From NCBI GenBank assembly GCA_965214875.1, contig OZ243980.1, positions 2,356,001 through 2,420,000 of the forward strand: a stretch of DNA of 64,000 nt, given 5' to 3'. Below, in pieces: positions 8,972 to 18,779 of this stretch. Position numbers and translations under genes: made by a program. Each line of letters starts with the position of its first letter. Position 1 is the stretch's first letter. The DNA is from CBDAUN01 sp965214875 (GTDB taxonomy: Bacteria; Pseudomonadota; Gammaproteobacteria; Arenicellales; JAJDZL01). A model generated the notes under the pieces. It saw nothing but the letters and a program-made list of their open reading frames with translations. It did not search any database and was not told the origin of the DNA.

Positions 8972-11062
8972 CTATTGAAGCATTTCTTGGCCTTTGCTCA
9001 TTATTGACTTCTCACCCTGCTCAAACAGATAGGTGACTTCAAATGCCTTGATCGAGCGCTGTCGCTGAATTCGATTTGCGAATGAAAAAGCATCGTTCAT
9101 TTCATATCGCTGAAAGATATCCAAACCACGATCAAGCGATATTTTCCATCCGTGATCAGTCACTATATGACGCGCATGCAAAGATTGGGTTGCGTCGAAG
9201 CTCCACGAAAACTTCAAATCGACTGACGATGCAGAGTTTTTGATTTGTTCGAAATAGTCCTCCTGCTTGCCGCCCTCTTCATCTTTCTTGGTCAAAAGAT
9301 GCACGGACACTGATTCTCCAGAAGGCTTGTATCTTAGGATGGTTTCCAATAGCTCCATCACATTTCGCGCCTGATGAAACTGTCGAATGTATGGATCGGT
9401 AATTGTGACCTGAGTGGCGCCTTGCAGGTATGGACCGAAAAGAATATCGAAAGAAACGCCTCTTTGATTCTCTTGGAAGACCATATGGCTTTCCCTGGGC
9501 ATCTCCTGAATAACCGGCGGCGCTTGCAACATGGGAGCAAGTTCGCGATTCTGTTCTTCTTGCGAGCTTTCGAACTGTTCGTCATAGGATGAGGATTTGT
9601 GGTAGTAATCTGGATATTCCAACTCTTCGAGCGTACTGACCAAATGGGTCTTGCTGCTACTATCGATATAGGAAAAGCTGACTTGCGGATAGGTATGATC
9701 AATCCGCAGCAACTGGTCTTTCACTCGCTTGCGACCTTCCATTGAAAGCTTGAGCATCATCTCGATTTCATCTGAATGAGCTCCGCCGTCAGGAAACAGA
9801 AGTTTTGCCAAACCAGAAAACGTTTTATTGATTCCGTCTCGATCCCGCGTCGATAAATCCGGAGATAAAGTAAATTGCCCAGCATAACGATCGGAATAGT
9901 CTTGATGTCGCAATGACCGGAGAATTTCCGCCAAGTAGTCGACTACAAATCCATAGCCTGAACCAAACATTTCGCCTCGAATAATGTCAACTTCCCAGCC
10001 TGGTATGTAGTAGTGAATTCGATCTAGAAATGCAGAGTCGTAGAATTTGCCAGGCAATTCATGAAACAAGTCGAGTTGCTTGAGTAAAAACGGCACTGTA
10101 TGCTGATTATTTCCTACAAAAGCGATTGATGCGTCCGCACTGAGCATTTCCACGCCTCGAGAGAAAGATTTATTCGCCATATAGTTCTTCAAGATATCTA
10201 CCAGCGCTTTGTCTACGCGCTTATTCTTGCCGGCGAATTCATCGAAAGCGACGCAGTCCCAGTACCCGACTAATCCGATCTTTCCGGTGGAGTTGTTGAC
10301 GAAGAGTTTGGGGACTGTAACCTCGCCTCCCGATAGCAATATTCCGTGAGGCGAGAATTCCGAATAGATATGCGATTTGCCAGTACCTTTAGGACCAAGC
10401 TCGACCAGGTTGTAGTTGCGTTCGCAAAATGGAATTAGCCGGATTAGCTGCGTCAATTTGCTTCGTTTGCCGAAGATGCTTGGATTAAAGCCGATGGTCT
10501 GGAAAAGCAAATCAATCCATTCGTCGGTGGAAAATTGTTCGCGCGCCTGAATGTAGCCTTCAAAGTCGCAATTTGACATCTGAATGGGCTTTAGCGTCGA
10601 AAGTACCCATGGAATGTCGCTGCCGCCCTCGGCATGCCTGTATTCGATGTCGGCGATGCACCATACTCCGCCGACCAAAAGTTTCGGATGTGCTTTTATC
10701 GTGCCTGCATCAACCAATATTTTCTTTATTCCGAGATTAGCGAAATCCGCTTCATATACATCTGCTTTTTCGTTAAGCGAGACGCTAACCTTGTCGATCA
10801 CCTTATGGCGGCCTTTCTCCCGAATATTCGAACGCACTAGTCCCGCCTCATTGCGATGGACATAGTGCTTGCTCAATATTTGCTTGACCGTGTCGATGCC
10901 TGACTGGATCGTTGCCTCGTCATCGGTGGCGCAGTACTGCCCCAGCAGGTATTCGAGCACATACGCGGGAACAATGGTGTTGCCTCTAACTGCCTTGACT
11001 AGATCTTTCCGAACGACAAGTCCCGGAAAGTGCATCGTTATTTTTTTGTCAAGCTGGTTCAT
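8972..11062 (-). CDS. brxL: BrxL-type AAA+ protein of BREX with MITD1-like C-terminal domain
   Basis: 696 residues, last gene of the BREX operon, 13 bases after pglZ. Residues 1 to about 430 match BrxL: LDKKITMHFPGLVVRKDL at the N-terminus, Walker A GPKGTGKSH at about 225, Walker B WDCVAFDEFAGK, arginine-finger region FLDRIHYYIPGW, and the lid ending QVSFSYID. Canonical BrxL then continues into a Lon-like protease domain with a GxSAG-type serine. Here that part is absent; instead residues about 530-680 contain GVSFDILFGPYL, TITDPYIRQFHQARN, VHLLTKKDE and LHARHIVTDHGWKISLDRGLD, the pattern of the MITD1 C-terminal (MIT_C, phospholipase-D-like) domain. BrxL is a DNA-binding AAA+ ring needed for phage exclusion. 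Replacement of Lon by MIT_C is read from the sequence; its effect (membrane, nucleic-acid or protein contact) is inference. Confidence 0.88.
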   Translation of the reverse strand: MNQLDKKITMHFPGLVVRKDLVKAVRGNTIVPAYVLEYLLGQYCATDDEATIQSGIDTVKQILSKHYVHRNEAGLVRSNIREKGRHKVIDKVSVSLNEKADVYEADFANLGIKKILVDAGTIKAHPKLLVGGVWCIADIEYRHAEGGSDIPWVLSTLKPIQMSNCDFEGYIQAREQFSTDEWIDLLFQTIGFNPSIFGKRSKLTQLIRLIPFCERNYNLVELGPKGTGKSHIYSEFSPHGILLSGGEVTVPKLFVNNSTGKIGLVGYWDCVAFDEFAGKNKRVDKALVDILKNYMANKSFSRGVEMLSADASIAFVGNNQHTVPFLLKQLDLFHELPGKFYDSAFLDRIHYYIPGWEVDIIRGEMFGSGYGFVVDYLAEILRSLRHQDYSDRYAGQFTLSPDLSTRDRDGINKTFSGLAKLLFPDGGAHSDEIEMMLKLSMEGRKRVKDQLLRIDHTYPQVSFSYIDSSSKTHLVSTLEELEYPDYYHKSSSYDEQFESSQEEQNRELAPMLQAPPVIQEMPRESHMVFQENQRGVSFDILFGPYLQGATQVTITDPYIRQFHQARNVMELLETILRYKPSGESVSVHLLTKKDEEGGKQEDYFEQIKNSASSVDLKFSWSFDATQSLHARHIVTDHGWKISLDRGLDIFQRYEMNDAFSFANRIQRQRSIKAFEVTYLFEQGEKSIMSKGQEMLQ

Positions 11063-11075
11063 TCGACAGTCAGCG

Positions 11076-13583
11076 CTAGAAGTCGAAATCGCTCATGAAC
11101 GAACGATTCATCGCATATCGAACCGACTTGTAGGGTTTGTAATGGGAAGTTGAAGCATGCCTCTCCTCCAATCGGAGTTCAACATCTTGCCGATTAAATT
11201 TGTCCGCTTCAGCCGTAAGCATGAACTGGACATGTTGTTCACGCTCCCTGGAATGATCCGAAGGCTGGTCAAATACAAGGTCATGGCTATCTGAAATGAG
11301 ATCGCCAGACCGCGAATAGATTCCCGCTCTAAGCGTTCTCGGTTTCGTTTTTTCTGTTACCGGAACGACTTGATACATTGTTACAGTCAATTGTCCAGAA
11401 GTAATTGACGAGCTGGTTCCAGGCAAGATCTCGACATCAACCAAAGATGTATCGCTTTGGCGTGTTTTGTTCACGGTGATTACGGGGATTACTATTTCCT
11501 GCAAAGTCGCCCCGCCATGAACGAACCGGCTACCCGAACCCTTTACCCTCAGGCGATTGACAGATTTTGGAATCTGCACTTCCATATCGCCAGCAAGTCC
11601 AATCTGCTTCGATTCAAATTTGCGCAGACTTGGCGTATCCTTAAGCCCTCTGCCGATCACAAAGCGGCGACTTTTGTAGAGTATTTCCTTCCCGTCGGCA
11701 CTCTCACCGGCGAAGTCGCTTTGATCAATTTCAGCTTTTTGGTAAAGGAATCCATGATCTGAGGTTATGATCAGGTTATACGCATTGGCTGCGACAAGTT
11801 TCTTGATTAGTTTGATCAAATCTTCTAGCGTGTCCTGCACCGCCTCAAAAACCTGACCTTCTGTTTCTCGTTTATCTCCGACAGCATCAATTCTATTGTG
11901 GTAGACATAGATCAAGTCGTGGTCGCGAATTAGCAGACGGCAATCGTCTCGACCCATCGCCAGAATATCATCAGCCTTCATTGCCTTCGCTCGATCACCC
12001 ACCAACTTTTTAAGTATCTTGTCCCGATTAGCAGTGCCTTTTGAATTTTGGTCATTGACCATCACGGTGGCCGAGTTGTCGCACGCTAGGGAAAGTTCGC
12101 GATTGGGCAATAATGCTGCCATTCCAAGTTGAGTGTAGCTCGGCAGCATGGAAAGCGCGGGCACAAGTTCCGCGGCATAGCGATCTTCCTGCCTGATGAG
12201 ACTCAAAAGTTCATCGCCAATTTCATAACGCAGCGCGTCTGAAATAATCACAAAAATCTTCTTTTTTTTGTTTATGAAGGGATTGACGAATCGCGTAAAA
12301 AAGTGATTTTGCCGACAAATCGAACGAGCATCCCAACCGGCAGATTTATCGATAACTTGCTGAAACCGGTCTCCAAGTGTCAACAGGAAATTATTTACGT
12401 AGAGGTTTTCGATTTTCTGAGTCAATTTCTTCATTGACGACACTTCGTTGGACCGGCCTAGATGATAGGTATACTTGCGATACAGCTGATCTATCCTATA
12501 CCAGGAGCGGCTGTACCTCTTAATGCCCTCTGAAAGGCTCTCCATCTCCAAACTCGACTCATTCAAAGCATTTATAAACTTCGCGGAATAATCGATTGCT
12601 TCGTAGATGTGTCTAAGCCTGCCGTACCAATGAGTTGTCTGCCTAATGCGAATCCAGTTTGTGATGTCGGCACTAGTTTCGGTTTGAGATTCTATGGCCT
12701 TGACAAGATCGAAGATGATCTTGTAGTCGATCAATTCAAAATAGTCCAGATCTATAAGATCCCTAAAATCCTTATTCTGAATCCGGGGCTCAACGGAAAG
12801 TACTTCCGCGCTTTTTTTGGAAAAATGCTCAAAATTTGCGCTGTGGTGCCGATTGTCTTTCCAGCGTTTAAAGAAGATGTGCGATTCTTGGTTTAGCGTC
12901 GCGTTGGCATCATCGCCTACCGCTTCGGAGTAGCATGATTTGAATAGTTCGATACAGAAATCTTCCAGATTTGGTGATTCACTCGCATAGCCGTAGACAT
13001 CCTTCAATTGTTCCCAGAAAAATCGATCTAAATTGCTTCGACGAATGATTTTGAATTTATCCTCTTTACAGTTCGCCAATTCTTGCAATAGGCTTTCAAG
13101 AATTGCATGAATCTTCGCATCTTTATGACCGATACAAGCGGCAAGCATTTTAAGTCTGATCTTGTTTACTTCATCGTCAGGGCACAACAGGCTTTTCAGT
13201 TTGCTTCGACGGCTTTCTGCTCGGAAGAATTCCGAATGCGATTGCACCAAGTCTCTGAATCTCGGGCTTAATTCTAGTTCAGCAAGCCATAGAGCTGTCT
13301 GGTCAGTGCGAAACTCTCCATTGGCCAACTGCACATCAAGCAGCCAGTTGTCCAAATCGCCCGGCTGTTCTCCTTCGCGATAGAGAAGGAATTTATTGTC
13401 CGGTTCTTCTTGCAGCAATCTGAATCTGACTCGAAACTCGTTGTTTGCGAGTTCTATCTTGTTGACTCCATTCAAGGAAAGCTCTTCAAAGTCGGCGCGC
13501 ATTTCCTTCTCGGGATCGAACCAGAAGACGATTCGATGCTTCTGGAACTTTTGATTCAATTCTTGCTTGATGTTTTGATTCAT
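11076..13583 (-). CDS. pglZ: BREX alkaline-phosphatase-like protein PglZ
   Basis: 835 residues, the usual size for type 1 PglZ. The N-terminus (KHRIVFWFDPEKEMRADFEEL) is typical of the family. The PglZ phosphatase-like core lies at about 440-680, with IFVIISDALRYEIGDEL and LIITSDHGFLYQK carrying the metal-binding Asp/His residues of the alkaline phosphatase superfamily. The C-terminal third is beta-rich (STSLVDVEILPGTSSS onwards). PglZ is essential for BREX defence and is thought to work with BrxB, BrxC and PglX; its substrate is not established. It starts at ATG 13583, 24 bases after the pglX stop. Confidence 0.95.
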   Translation of the reverse strand: MNQNIKQELNQKFQKHRIVFWFDPEKEMRADFEELSLNGVNKIELANNEFRVRFRLLQEEPDNKFLLYREGEQPGDLDNWLLDVQLANGEFRTDQTALWLAELELSPRFRDLVQSHSEFFRAESRRSKLKSLLCPDDEVNKIRLKMLAACIGHKDAKIHAILESLLQELANCKEDKFKIIRRSNLDRFFWEQLKDVYGYASESPNLEDFCIELFKSCYSEAVGDDANATLNQESHIFFKRWKDNRHHSANFEHFSKKSAEVLSVEPRIQNKDFRDLIDLDYFELIDYKIIFDLVKAIESQTETSADITNWIRIRQTTHWYGRLRHIYEAIDYSAKFINALNESSLEMESLSEGIKRYSRSWYRIDQLYRKYTYHLGRSNEVSSMKKLTQKIENLYVNNFLLTLGDRFQQVIDKSAGWDARSICRQNHFFTRFVNPFINKKKKIFVIISDALRYEIGDELLSLIRQEDRYAAELVPALSMLPSYTQLGMAALLPNRELSLACDNSATVMVNDQNSKGTANRDKILKKLVGDRAKAMKADDILAMGRDDCRLLIRDHDLIYVYHNRIDAVGDKRETEGQVFEAVQDTLEDLIKLIKKLVAANAYNLIITSDHGFLYQKAEIDQSDFAGESADGKEILYKSRRFVIGRGLKDTPSLRKFESKQIGLAGDMEVQIPKSVNRLRVKGSGSRFVHGGATLQEIVIPVITVNKTRQSDTSLVDVEILPGTSSSITSGQLTVTMYQVVPVTEKTKPRTLRAGIYSRSGDLISDSHDLVFDQPSDHSREREQHVQFMLTAEADKFNRQDVELRLEERHASTSHYKPYKSVRYAMNRSFMSDFDF

Positions 13584-13607
13584 TTGACTTCTGCGATGCG
13601 AAAGTCG

Positions 13608-16600
13608 TTATTTGCTTAAGCCGGCAACCTTTTTCAATGCTCTGCCAAACTTTCGGTAGTTCGCCTTGACGCCGTCATCAAGGTCGATTTCTTTTTGCTC
13701 AGTCGCAAGGGGGCGCATTTGATATGTTTCAAAATCTTCCAGTTCGCGAATAATATTCGAAGTCTTTTCGATTTCCTTTATGGCCTGATTCCTTTCGCGC
13801 GCTGCGGTACCGGCGTTCATGCTGATGCTTTGCAGTTGATTTTTCCTGGCGCGAAGCTTCTCGCGGAACTCTCTCAGGTAGTCATTCAGCACTATGCTGC
13901 AGGTGTCAGTGCGGTAGCGGTGCATGTAGATCAGAGCATTAAAATTACCGCTTGGACTGCTGAACAGCCAGTAGATCGGGCGTTTCTTGTAGCGTTTAAC
14001 GTGATCGCTGTAGAACTCACGCAGGAAATAATCGCGGATGCTGTAGTTGTGTTTGTTTTTGATATTCAGCGCATTTTCAATAAATTGAATATTGGCTCCA
14101 TAGTGCTGAATCCCGAATGCAGTTCGCACAAATTCCCGAAAGCGTTCAACCATGTCGTCCGCAAACCAATTTTCATCAAGCAGGGGAATCACATTCGTCT
14201 CGCTTATCGGAAACGATGCATTCGGGATTTGCCTGCTATAGTCTGCGGCTGTTTCGCCTTGATTAGCCAAAATCAAGCCAGGCTTGTCCAATGAGTATCG
14301 GCCAAACATGCAACCGACAGCATAAGAAACAAATTCACGGATGGTATCGGCCCGCAACAGCGTCTCGAGTTCGTCCTCGCTTCGGTCGCTGCCGTATCGA
14401 TAATGCGGATTGCATGTCAGCGTTATCTCATGCAGCGGAACGTCAGACTCAAATTCGTCATCCACATCGTATTGATCAATGAAAATTTGGTTATTCTTTT
14501 TCTCCAGCAGAGTCATTTCATCAACCATGCCCCGCCACAATTCCCGCCGTTTGCAATAGGCTTCTGCAAGATTCAAATCCATGCGGTTGTTTGAGTTCGA
14601 AACACTTATGCCGGTTGTGAGCAACGGGTTCTTTATGAAATTAAAAGATGTCTCATGCGAATCCCAATCAAACTTTGAAACCTCTCGAAGTCGCCTAACT
14701 GTTTCGTCAATCAGTTCATGCGAATCTTCTATGCGATTCGGCCACGGCAAGTTCGACATCGAACCTTGGCCATAGTCCATCGTCGGTGTCAATATATTTA
14801 GTAGCCGGTTTGTGATGCGGCTGTTTAGCAAGCCAGCAACACAGAAGTGAAACTTGTCGTCATTAGGTAAGACAAGCGGCCCCTTGGCATCAAACACATA
14901 CCCTTCTTTTGTCAATCTACAGTTAAAAGCACCATTCGTCAATGCTGTGTATGTAACCGCTCTTTTGAAGTTGTAATCCAGATTTCGTGGAGCCGATCTA
15001 AGTTTTCCGTTTTTGTCAACGAAGTTTCTGATTCTCTCGCCGTCATTTTCCCAGTCAATGACGTAGTATTGGTTTCCATGCCATTTTCTGTAAGGTCCGC
15101 CCTTGTGGTAGGGAAACCATCTTTTTCTGGACGCTTTTGCAGACTCTCTTGAGCTGCACCCAAAACCGATACGATTCCATGAAACTTCATGCCACAACCG
15201 AAGAAAGCGGTCATTGTCTCCCGTGCTGGATCCTTGCTTCGGGGCAGCAACATCAGCTAGTCGTCGCGAATTCCTGAAAAGATTACGTATCTTTTTGGAG
15301 ACCCAGTATGCGACTGGACTACCCGGGATCATTTTGAATTCGTCGGTCGAGGCACGAGCGAACCAACCTTGATTACGGAAAGGATAGTTTTTTTCATTTT
15401 CAGGAGGGAAAATGTGAGGTTCGCCATCAGAATTTAAGTCAGCAACATCGACAAAGCAGTATTTACCAACTTGATTCGGATTGGTGAAATTTTTCCAGAC
15501 TGTTGCCGAAGTTCCAAAAGCAATACCCATCACCATGTTTGACATGTACATCATCGAATGAATTGATGCTTTGACAAACATACTTTCTCTGAAATCACAA
15601 AATGACAACAAAAACATCCAGCTCTGCATCGTTACCATCGCGATGTATCCGCGGGGTTGAGCCAATTCTAATCCGCGCTCGATAAATGCCGCATACAGAT
15701 CACTCGAACTAATCGGATAATTCTTTCTCGTCCACAACTTAAGACGCAGATTCATCTTTTTGCTACCCATATAGGGAGGATTAGCAACAACTACATGGTA
15801 TTTCGTGGCGAGAAAATCGGCTTGAACCAACGCTTTAGTCACTTTCTGATCAACTGCGCCGCAAATGAGTTCATTCGGCATATCCCTCGACTTTAAGGAA
15901 TTTATTGCTTCACCAAGTTTGGTTTCTATTGGATGAATCAACGCTCCAAAGTTCTTAGCTTCTTCGAATTGCCTTGCCGTTCTAAACACATCATCGGAAA
16001 TTATTTTTCGATCAACCTTTTCAAGATATTCGTCCAGTTCATGATCTTCAAAGCGAATATTCTCCAGAACGCAGATATGTGACTCGACTTTCCTTTCAAA
16101 GAAATTCGTTTGCTTCGATCTGGCTTTCATAGCCAGGGCAAACGCGGCAAGCCCCCCTGCCCGATCATCAATCTCTATTCCGTACAAATTATTTGCAATA
16201 ATCTTTTCGGAAATGCTCGCCGGGTCGTAGCCTTCCTCTTCATAAATCGCATAGAGCAAATCAAATGCATAAGTTAGCATATGGCCCGAACCACAAGCCG
16301 GATCGCATACCTTGATTTCTTCTGGAGAGTTAACCCTAAGAAAATCCACTTCCTGATCATCAGACTCAATGTAGTATTTCATCCTCTTGATCAGCGTCGA
16401 ATCTGGATTGTTGAGCATCCAAAGTCGGCCAAGCGAATTTTCTACCAGATACTGCACAATCCAGTGCGGAGTAAACAGCTGAGTCGCTGCTGGAATGTTT
16501 TCTGGCGTGACTTTTTGATTCTTTCTCAGTCCCTCGAAAACTTGGTCTTTTTTCTCCGAAATGTAAAACTGGTAAAGCCAGCCAACCACTTCTACGTTCT

Positions 16601-17174
16601 TGCAAGACCCAGGGAACATCGCTTCCCGGGTATATGCGAGTATTGAATCGCCAGACAGAAGATCTTCAGGTAGCAATAGTTCAGTGTAGTCATCAATACA
16701 CTGAAACAAAAAAGGCATAGTCGAATGCCACCAGTTGCACGCCGCAACAAAAAGCAACCGGTATGCCTCTCCTTGAGCATCCCGGCTAGGGTATTTGTCA
16801 TTGAGTAAATCTAATATTCTTTGACGTATGCCATCCCTGACTAGCTTTGCATCAACATATCCTCGCTTCGCTTGCGTCAAAATAGCCGGCAAAGTCTGAC
16901 CTTCATCAGGAGATATGATGCCGACACTCGTATATCGGTTCACATCCATAAATCGCAGAGCGCAAAATCTGTTAAACCAAATATAGGCTACCCGCTCGAC
17001 CAGCTCATCCTTGCCAAACTCATTGATTTGAAATTCTAGCAGTTTGACTGGTTTAGGATATTCGCGGCGCAGAGAACTGTTCGCGGATAGCGTGTATTCG
17101 AGCTTAATGCCTACTTGTTCAATCAGGTTGCGCCGCGCGAATCTGGCAAACCTTCTAAGCCTGGACAAGTCCAT
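13608..17174 (-). CDS. pglX: BREX adenine-specific DNA methyltransferase PglX
   Basis: About 1188 residues. Motif I for S-adenosylmethionine, DPACGSGHMLTYAFDLL, is at about residue 295, and catalytic motif IV NPPYMGSKKMN is at about 465, giving a class I N6-adenine methyltransferase of BREX type. The large C-terminal half should carry the target-recognition part. In BREX the enzyme marks host DNA at a non-palindromic site so that unmarked phage DNA is excluded. The frame extends to a TTG at 17195, but ATG 17174 (MDLSRLRRFARFARR) fits the usual PglX N-terminus better. It follows the small PD-(D/E)XK-like gene with no real gap, so it is in the same transcript. Confidence 0.95.
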   Translation of the reverse strand: MDLSRLRRFARFARRNLIEQVGIKLEYTLSANSSLRREYPKPVKLLEFQINEFGKDELVERVAYIWFNRFCALRFMDVNRYTSVGIISPDEGQTLPAILTQAKRGYVDAKLVRDGIRQRILDLLNDKYPSRDAQGEAYRLLFVAACNWWHSTMPFLFQCIDDYTELLLPEDLLSGDSILAYTREAMFPGSCKNVEVVGWLYQFYISEKKDQVFEGLRKNQKVTPENIPAATQLFTPHWIVQYLVENSLGRLWMLNNPDSTLIKRMKYYIESDDQEVDFLRVNSPEEIKVCDPACGSGHMLTYAFDLLYAIYEEEGYDPASISEKIIANNLYGIEIDDRAGGLAAFALAMKARSKQTNFFERKVESHICVLENIRFEDHELDEYLEKVDRKIISDDVFRTARQFEEAKNFGALIHPIETKLGEAINSLKSRDMPNELICGAVDQKVTKALVQADFLATKYHVVVANPPYMGSKKMNLRLKLWTRKNYPISSSDLYAAFIERGLELAQPRGYIAMVTMQSWMFLLSFCDFRESMFVKASIHSMMYMSNMVMGIAFGTSATVWKNFTNPNQVGKYCFVDVADLNSDGEPHIFPPENEKNYPFRNQGWFARASTDEFKMIPGSPVAYWVSKKIRNLFRNSRRLADVAAPKQGSSTGDNDRFLRLWHEVSWNRIGFGCSSRESAKASRKRWFPYHKGGPYRKWHGNQYYVIDWENDGERIRNFVDKNGKLRSAPRNLDYNFKRAVTYTALTNGAFNCRLTKEGYVFDAKGPLVLPNDDKFHFCVAGLLNSRITNRLLNILTPTMDYGQGSMSNLPWPNRIEDSHELIDETVRRLREVSKFDWDSHETSFNFIKNPLLTTGISVSNSNNRMDLNLAEAYCKRRELWRGMVDEMTLLEKKNNQIFIDQYDVDDEFESDVPLHEITLTCNPHYRYGSDRSEDELETLLRADTIREFVSYAVGCMFGRYSLDKPGLILANQGETAADYSRQIPNASFPISETNVIPLLDENWFADDMVERFREFVRTAFGIQHYGANIQFIENALNIKNKHNYSIRDYFLREFYSDHVKRYKKRPIYWLFSSPSGNFNALIYMHRYRTDTCSIVLNDYLREFREKLRARKNQLQSISMNAGTAARERNQAIKEIEKTSNIIRELEDFETYQMRPLATEQKEIDLDDGVKANYRKFGRALKKVAGLSK

Positions 17175-17199
17175 AGTTAAACGGTCTTTGAGCAAGATG

Positions 17200-17718
17200 T
17201 TAGTTGGTATAGGAAATGCGCCAATTGGGGAATAATTGGTTCCATTTTTCTACATTTACGACTTGACAACTGACGGCAATGCTCTTTGTCCAGCGGCGTG
17301 AGACTCTACCAACGGGCAATTCGCGGGTCAACTCTCGCTGTAGCGCACTATTCATGCCGTTGTTGAAATTAATCACGCAGATGTAATGAATCGGTTTGTC
17401 AGTTTTTTGCTCGGCATGGCGATAGAGGTATGTGTCGCGAAACTTGTACTTCAAGTAATTCTTTAACCAATTTATTCTTGATCCAGTTTCTCCGCTACCG
17501 GCATTGCTCGCATCCTTACGAAATAACTCAATCAGTGATGTGTCGTAATTCTTGACCTCAACGTACAAATATGCTTTTTCGAGCTCGACAACAATGTCCA
17601 CAGCCTTCATGGGCGCGCCATGATAGGTAGGCTTGGCACAATCGGTCTCATCGAAAATAAACGCATCTACCGTCTCGGAGAAACGAAATTCGAACGCATT
17701 GAGGTTGACAATCTTCAT
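17200..17718 (-). CDS. Small PD-(D/E)XK-like protein embedded in BREX operon
   Basis: 172 residues, no family recognised with certainty. Residues 38-60 read KAVDIVVELEKAYLYVEVKN: Asp41 and Glu54-x-Lys56, the D-(x12)-ExK pattern at the end of adjacent beta strands that defines PD-(D/E)XK nucleases. The rest is mixed and rich in basic and aromatic residues (SRINWLKNYLKYKFRDTYLYRH), which fits DNA or RNA binding. There is no signal peptide or membrane segment. Its ATG overlaps the stop of the preceding ATPase gene by four bases (ATGA), a sign of translational coupling, and pglX follows directly. Together with the ATPase it looks like an ATPase-nuclease pair added to BREX. It is not the Toprim DUF4435 partner of PARIS nor an HNH protein of Septu. 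Nuclease activity is inference. Confidence 0.7.
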   Translation of the reverse strand: MKIVNLNAFEFRFSETVDAFIFDETDCAKPTYHGAPMKAVDIVVELEKAYLYVEVKNYDTSLIELFRKDASNAGSGETGSRINWLKNYLKYKFRDTYLYRHAEQKTDKPIHYICVINFNNGMNSALQRELTRELPVGRVSRRWTKSIAVSCQVVNVEKWNQLFPNWRISYTN

Positions 17719-18779
17719 TTGCCGAGGCTACCCATAGTCTTGCCGACTTCGTAGTCGATAATAGACCCGAAAGCCTCATCAATATCAGTCGAAGAGACAT
17801 CAATGAAGTTGTCAGTGGTCGCAACATTTATTCTTTTCGAATCTGATTCCTGCGAAAAGCTATGGAAAAATACCTGATCTCCCTTTTCTTTGTCGCCAAG
17901 AAGCTCAAACCACTTCAACGTCACAAAATCGTGAGTTGCAATAATGACTTGTTGACCTTGCCGCGCGAGCTCGTATAGTATTTCAACCACCAGCCTTATC
18001 ATTTTCGGGTTTAGGTTGGCCTCAGGCTCATCCCACAAAACTGGTCCGCTTACGCCAGGCCGAATTGCACCAGTTTTGAGAAGGCGGGCCAACGTTCCAT
18101 ACTTGAGAAAACCTTCTGCAACAGAATTGACAGAATATTCAACGCCGTGCGACAAAAACGTTATTCTGCCACCTCCATGAAACAGGAATCGGCCACCGCA
18201 TATGGCCTCCAATTCCTCAACAGCCCATTTCGCCTTTTTCTGCAAGACATCCTGTCGAACTTCGGGCAGGTCGAGAAGCAGTGCCAAATTTTGGTAGGTC
18301 TGATCAAGAGACAAGTCATAGGTTTCGTACAGACTGATAAATCCTTTCATTAATGAAAGGATTTCTTTGGCCGGAATAAAAACCGCCTGGGATTGTCCCA
18401 AAGATTCAAGAGCGACATCGGCAAGCTCCAAAGTCTTAGAATTTTTATGGAAAACCGCTTCTATTTCTAGACCCGAAGCAAATCTTGCTGAAACGACAGA
18501 TTGCGCAGTCGCCCCATGCCGATGCAGTTTGCCAAGCTTGCGGTCCAGCGGCAAAAATATATCTATGAAATGGCTTGTCAGCGTCTGGGGGAATGGCCCC
18601 TGTTCAAACGAAGAGTTCTTGTCGCGTTCAGACAGTGCCGTGTAAAGGCTGTAAATCGCCTTTAGCAAATGCGTCTTTCCTGTAGCATTTTCACCAATAA
18701 GAATGTTGATTTTCGGCGACAATTCCAGCCGAGTATTAGAAAAAGCCGTAAAGTTTTCAAGTTGAATATGCTCGATCAT
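17715..18779 (-). CDS. ABC/OLD-type AAA ATPase embedded in BREX operon
   Basis: 354 residues. Walker A GENATGKTH at about residues 29-37, an ABC-signature-like stretch NSVAEGFLKYGTLARLL at about 235, Walker B plus D-loop VLWDEPEANLNPKM at about 263, and switch histidine IIATHDF at about 290. This is the RecF/SMC/OLD-like ATPase fold (AAA_15/AAA_21 type) without a Toprim domain. The gene overlaps brxC by four bases (ATGA) and the downstream PD-(D/E)XK-like gene by four bases, so all three are translationally coupled. In canonical type 1 BREX, brxC is followed by pglX, so these two genes are an addition. A sensor/motor role switching the small nuclease-like partner on is inferred from other ATPase-nuclease defence pairs. 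Confidence 0.85.
   Translation of the reverse strand: MIEHIQLENFTAFSNTRLELSPKINILIGENATGKTHLLKAIYSLYTALSERDKNSSFEQGPFPQTLTSHFIDIFLPLDRKLGKLHRHGATAQSVVSARFASGLEIEAVFHKNSKTLELADVALESLGQSQAVFIPAKEILSLMKGFISLYETYDLSLDQTYQNLALLLDLPEVRQDVLQKKAKWAVEELEAICGGRFLFHGGGRITFLSHGVEYSVNSVAEGFLKYGTLARLLKTGAIRPGVSGPVLWDEPEANLNPKMIRLVVEILYELARQGQQVIIATHDFVTLKWFELLGDKEKGDQVFFHSFSQESDSKRINVATTDNFIDVSSTDIDEAFGSIIDYEVGKTMGSLGK

Noticed and set aside
17200..18779. Embedded pair as a PARIS, Septu or Gabija system
   Set aside because: The effector lacks Toprim/DUF4435 and HNH features, the ATPase lacks a Toprim nuclease, and there is no UvrD-like helicase.
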